A stretch of DNA of 64,000 nt from an uncultured Clostridia bacterium (lineage in GTDB: Bacteria > Bacillota > Clostridia > Oscillospirales > CAG-272), in NCBI GenBank assembly GCA_946407735.1, contig CAMJPL010000006.1, forward strand, positions 1 to 64,000. Reading direction: 5' to 3'. A program made the translations under genes and the position numbers. The stretch's first letter is position 1, and every line of letters starts with the position of its first letter. The notes under the pieces were generated by a model. It ran no database searches and was not told the DNA's origin. It saw nothing but the letters and a program-made list of their open reading frames with translations. Of the stretch, positions 60,897 through 64,000 are shown one piece after another.

Positions 60897-62267
60897 TCAG
60901 TCGATGACCTCGGTGCTCTCGTTCACCCGCCTTGTCGAGAATTCGCTTCTTCTCAGCGGACGGCTGTCGGTTTCGCACTCTCCCGACTGGCTGTCGGTCG
61001 GATCGTATCTGTCATACCGCTTTTCCGGCGACAGCGGGGTCATGAAGCGGCGGTTGCAGGCTATCCGCCTCGGATCGACGTGACCGAAATAGAAATCGCG
61101 GCGGGAGACTCCCTCTATCGTCGAATGTCCGTCGCCGTTCGTCGGGTCGCAGAACAGCCAGCCGTACGGCGCGACGTAGAACCTCGCCCAGTCGTGGCTC
61201 CCGATGTGGCCGAATTTGCAGGAATGCGCCGACTCCCATCTCGCCGGGATGCCGGCGATGCGGCAGAGGGTGATGAACAGGAGCGCCTGCACACCGCAGT
61301 CGCCGCGGCGGTTGACGGCGGCGAACTCGGCGATGTTGTCTATCGAGCCGTAGCTGCGCATATACGAGTAGACGAGGTGATCCATCATCCAGTCGTAGAA
61401 GCGGCGGGCGCGGATGAGGGGATTCGTCTCCCCGGCGGAAAGCTCCTTCTCGAGCGCCCTGAGATACGGCGTGAAGCGGATGTGCGGCCACTGCTCGGAT
61501 AGATCGTCCGGCGAGACGTCGCTGCCCGGCAGATCGCACGACGCGATGTCCGGGTCCAGCCGGTGATACGGCTCGCGGCGGGTGAGGGAATATGACAGGC
61601 TGAACGTCATCCCGTCTCTGTACGGAGCGGTGAAGCGCACGGTCCTCTGCGCCGCGTCCTCCGGCCCGGCGAGTATCTCTCCCTCGGAGCCGGTTATCTC
61701 CGCCGACCATTCTATGCCGCTCTGCGTGTCGGTGGGTATCGGCAGCGGGAGATGCCCGATGACCGTCTCGCCGTCGGCAAGATCGGGCGACGATATCTTC
61801 ATCGTATGGCTTATCTTCATGCAGACGGCGCACTCGCCGCGCTCCTTCATACGCTTTATCGTGAGATCGGTCTCGGAGGGCCTGCCGTCGTCGTCATCGG
61901 GGGGCAGCGTCTCGGAGGGCGAGTGTATCTCGGCGGCGGCCGGGAAATCCTCGTGGAAGCGTATCTCATTGTTCACCAGCCTCCATTCGGCGCGTCCGTC
62001 CTCCATCATGGCGGTCAGCTGGGCCGGAGTGAAGTCGGGACGGGCGTTCCTTATCACGCCGAGCGCCTCGTCGAAGGTGAGGCAGTACTCGTCGGCTATT
62101 CGGACGGCGGTCTCCCTCTCGAGCAGCAGCGCCGAGCGCATGGCGTCCGGGATGTCGCGGGAGAGCCAGAAATCTATCTGCCTGAGCTCATCCTCGGTGC
62201 GGCCGGAGTATTTGTACATCATCACGTTTTCGGGAAGGGAATAGGCGAGGGCGCTGTAATCTGTCAT
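60897..62267 (-). CDS. Cytoplasmic transglutaminase-like protein
   Basis: A 456-residue protein without signal peptide. The C-terminal half holds a transglutaminase-like domain: Cys in NRRGDCGVQALLFITLCRIA, His in GSHDWARFYVAPYGWLF, and Asp in LFCDPTNGDG, so the triad is complete. The N-terminal half is a helical region with a UBA-like look (PDFTPAQLTAMMEDGRAEWR) and a beta domain. The start at 62267 follows GAGGTGG; an earlier ATG at 62300 lies within the transcription start of the promoter at 62308-62336. Likely a peptidase or amidase; substrate unknown. Confidence 0.78.
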   Translation of the reverse strand: MTDYSALAYSLPENVMMYKYSGRTEDELRQIDFWLSRDIPDAMRSALLLERETAVRIADEYCLTFDEALGVIRNARPDFTPAQLTAMMEDGRAEWRLVNNEIRFHEDFPAAAEIHSPSETLPPDDDDGRPSETDLTIKRMKERGECAVCMKISHTMKISSPDLADGETVIGHLPLPIPTDTQSGIEWSAEITGSEGEILAGPEDAAQRTVRFTAPYRDGMTFSLSYSLTRREPYHRLDPDIASCDLPGSDVSPDDLSEQWPHIRFTPYLRALEKELSAGETNPLIRARRFYDWMMDHLVYSYMRSYGSIDNIAEFAAVNRRGDCGVQALLFITLCRIAGIPARWESAHSCKFGHIGSHDWARFYVAPYGWLFCDPTNGDGHSTIEGVSRRDFYFGHVDPRRIACNRRFMTPLSPEKRYDRYDPTDSQSGECETDSRPLRRSEFSTRRVNESTEVID

Positions 62268-62307
62268 CTTTTCCACCTCAGGGCTGATATTGTGCTTCAT
62301 TGTTTAT

Positions 62308-62336
62308 ATTATACCTCATGCCGGATGCAAATTCAA
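62308..62336 (-). promoter_or_regulatory. Promoter of transglutaminase-like gene
   Basis: Minus-strand TTGAAT, 17-bp spacer, TATAAT. Confidence 0.8.
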
Positions 62337-62382
62337 GAGGAAAAGCGATTTTGTTAAATTTCGCGATTATGGCTCGGCGGAC

Positions 62383-62411
62383 TTGACTTTTTTTATGGAA
62401 AGTATTATAAT
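62383..62411 (+). promoter_or_regulatory. Promoter of solute-binding protein gene
   Basis: TTGACT, 17-bp spacer, TATAAT, 41 bases before the ATG. Confidence 0.85.
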
Positions 62412-62451
62412 TATTAAGATAAATTTAGCGAACTACCCGGAGGAAAAGTCA

Positions 62452-63966
62452 ATGACAGGCGAAAACACAACGAAGCGCATTCTGAGCATTCTTCTGGCCG
62501 CGCTGATAGGCGGAGGGGCGCTTGCCGCATGCGGTGAGCAGGCTGACACCGGCGCTCCCGCCTCTACCACCGCCGCCTCGGACGGAAACGCTGTCGCCGA
62601 TACGACAGCTGAGGAAACGACGAGGCATATGCCCGATCTCCCCGATCAGGACCTCGGCGGACGCGAGTTCAACATCGTTCTCGGCGGAAACGAGGAGCAC
62701 GGCATCACTCCCGACGACATCAGCGCCGAGGAGCAGACCGGCGACACCATCAACGACGCCCGTTATGAGCGCAATCTGCACGTTCAGGAGAAGTTCAACA
62801 TCAAGCTCGTCTCCATCGTCTGCAACACCGGAACCGGCGGAGACTCGATGAACAAGGTGAAGAAGGCTGTCACCGCCGGCGACACGACCTATGACGCCGC
62901 CTTCCTCGGAGGGTACGATACCTGTTCTCTCGCCAGAAACGGCATGCTGTACGATATGTACACCATCCCGAATCTCGATCTGTCTCAGGAGTGGTGGGAT
63001 CAGAACGCCAACAACGCGCTGACGATCAAAAACCATATGTTCTATACCACCGGCGATATCTCGACCTTTGACGACGACGCGACGTATGTTATCATGTTCA
63101 ACAAGCGTCTCGCCAACAACGTAGGTCTTCCGAACTTCTACGAGATGGTGAAGAACGGCACTTGGACGCTCGACAACTATAAGGCCAACGCCGTGACCGT
63201 CCATGAGGATCTCAACGGCGACGGCGTCTTCGATCAGAACGACCGCTACGGCATCCTGATCTGGGACGACTCGATGATGGGCGTCGTCAACTCCACCGGC
63301 ACGAAGTGCTGCATCGTCAACGACAACGGCGAGATAGAGCTCACCATCTTCAACGACAAGGTCGTAAACGCCATTTCCTCCTTCTTCGAGGTGGCCTTCG
63401 ACAACGCGGTATCGATCACTTATCAGCGCTCGAAGTACGGCGGCTGGGACGGCAACCTCTGCACCAGCATGTTCATCTCCGATCAGGCTCTCTTCTGGAT
63501 GCGCCTGATGCTCGACGTCGCCAACCTCCGCAACATGGAGACCGACTTCGGCATCCTGCCGTATATGAAGTACGACGAGTCCACGCCCGAGTATTACTGC
63601 ACCGAGGGCTCGTGGCACTCGATCTTCGTCTGCGTGCCGATCAGCATATCCGATCCCGAGCTCACCGGCGCGGTGCTCGAGATGCTCGCGGCCGAGGGCA
63701 GATACACCACGACTCCGGCTTACTATGACGTCGCCCTCAAGGGCAAGTACGCCCGCGACGAGGAATCCCTCGAAATGCTCGACATCATCGTCAAGTCCCG
63801 CTGCTACGATCTCGGCTGGTATTACGCCATCGGCGGATACAATGAGGAAGTCATGAACCTGCTCCGCAACTTCAAGGACGGCTTCACCACAATGTACGAG
63901 AAGAAGGCCACCAAGGCTCAGAAGGACATCGACAAGATCAACGCCGCTTTCGATGAGATAGGCTGA
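62452..63966 (+). CDS. Extracellular solute-binding lipoprotein
   Basis: A 504-residue ABC-type binding protein. The lipobox ALAAC (Cys at about 25) is followed by a Thr/Ala/Glu-rich linker and the binding domain, with landmarks DQDLGGREFNIVLGGNEEHG, NDARYERNLHVQEKFNIKLV and EDLNGDGVFDQNDRYGILIW. It is a paralogue of 16195-17703, with similar motif order and ending. GGAGGAAAAG precedes the ATG at 62452; the longer frame starts before the promoter. No permease is seen before the window ends 34 bases after the stop. Confidence 0.85.
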   Translation: MTGENTTKRILSILLAALIGGGALAACGEQADTGAPASTTAASDGNAVADTTAEETTRHMPDLPDQDLGGREFNIVLGGNEEHGITPDDISAEEQTGDTINDARYERNLHVQEKFNIKLVSIVCNTGTGGDSMNKVKKAVTAGDTTYDAAFLGGYDTCSLARNGMLYDMYTIPNLDLSQEWWDQNANNALTIKNHMFYTTGDISTFDDDATYVIMFNKRLANNVGLPNFYEMVKNGTWTLDNYKANAVTVHEDLNGDGVFDQNDRYGILIWDDSMMGVVNSTGTKCCIVNDNGEIELTIFNDKVVNAISSFFEVAFDNAVSITYQRSKYGGWDGNLCTSMFISDQALFWMRLMLDVANLRNMETDFGILPYMKYDESTPEYYCTEGSWHSIFVCVPISISDPELTGAVLEMLAAEGRYTTTPAYYDVALKGKYARDEESLEMLDIIVKSRCYDLGWYYAIGGYNEEVMNLLRNFKDGFTTMYEKKATKAQKDIDKINAAFDEIG

Positions 63967-64000
63967 TTATTCAGGAATATACATTATTTTCCCCGGCATT

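Overview
The window looks like chromosome from an uncultured, probably gut-dwelling anaerobic member of the Clostridia (Bacillota). The base composition is GC-rich. The evidence is family-level: a complete V-type ATPase operon, an IspH-ribosomal protein S1 fusion, PduL phosphotransacetylase, an anaerobic NrdG activase, methylglyoxal synthase, long-form HPF, SLH-anchored surface proteins, and dispersed palindromic repeats of a kind common in gut Clostridia. No rRNA, prophage, transposase or CRISPR array was seen. Taxonomy below class is not resolvable from the sequence alone.

Layout. 1-594 holds a string of short palindromes. 595-4712 (+) carries RNase HI, a UPF0175/DUF3368 toxin-antitoxin pair and three envelope genes. 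4782-14327 (-) carries small membrane proteins, an acetyltransferase and its broken relative, 6-phosphogluconate dehydrogenase, a PIN toxin pair, and a likely five-gene operon (DHHW protein, MNT-HEPN pair, membrane protein, SLH-transglutaminase). 14581-17703 holds a beta-helix lipoprotein, a RelE/Phd pair and a solute-binding lipoprotein. 17731-28559 (-) is the V-ATPase operon, order H-I-K-E-C-F-A-B-[DUF362]-D-[DUF4298], with a residue pattern in subunit K that predicts Na+ coupling. 28901-46841 is a mixed housekeeping region: Mrp ATPase, Ddl, PduL, PTS IIC, a GH36-like protein, YmdB, IspH-S1, a Sel1 protein, an acyl-ACP thioesterase, MgsA, HPF, a WG-repeat protein, RlmH and NrdG.

The standout is 46987-56949, which reads as a DNA-inversion switch for a giant S-layer-like protein. 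Two cassettes of about 3.4-4.3 kb lie in opposite orientation and are identical in long blocks. Only the + strand cassette has a promoter, ribosome binding site, signal peptide and SLH anchor. The - strand cassette begins abruptly, in frame, at the same third-SLH-repeat sequence, directly after TGA TAA stops. The roughly 2.1 kb between the two homology edges carries a tyrosine recombinase plus the promoter/SLH module. Flipping it would fuse the promoter and anchor in frame to the silent cassette, changing a predicted 1331-residue protein into a 1607-residue one. Terminators with identical stems flank the locus, and a promoter-to-terminator small-RNA candidate follows.

56959-64000 contains that small RNA, two tRNA-Thr genes, a DUF4353 surface protein, an EamA transporter, a PIN/RelB pair with a large operator palindrome, a cytoplasmic transglutaminase-like protein and a second solute-binding lipoprotein.

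Two genome-wide habits are visible. Eighteen promoters have exactly 17-bp spacers, thirteen of them with an extended -10. Eleven copies of a hairpin element are present, in which the arms differ between copies but keep pairing; its hairpin side always faces a nearby coding sequence. Starts were chosen from Shine-Dalgarno matches, promoter position and family N-termini. Family assignments come from recognising motifs by eye, not from database searches.
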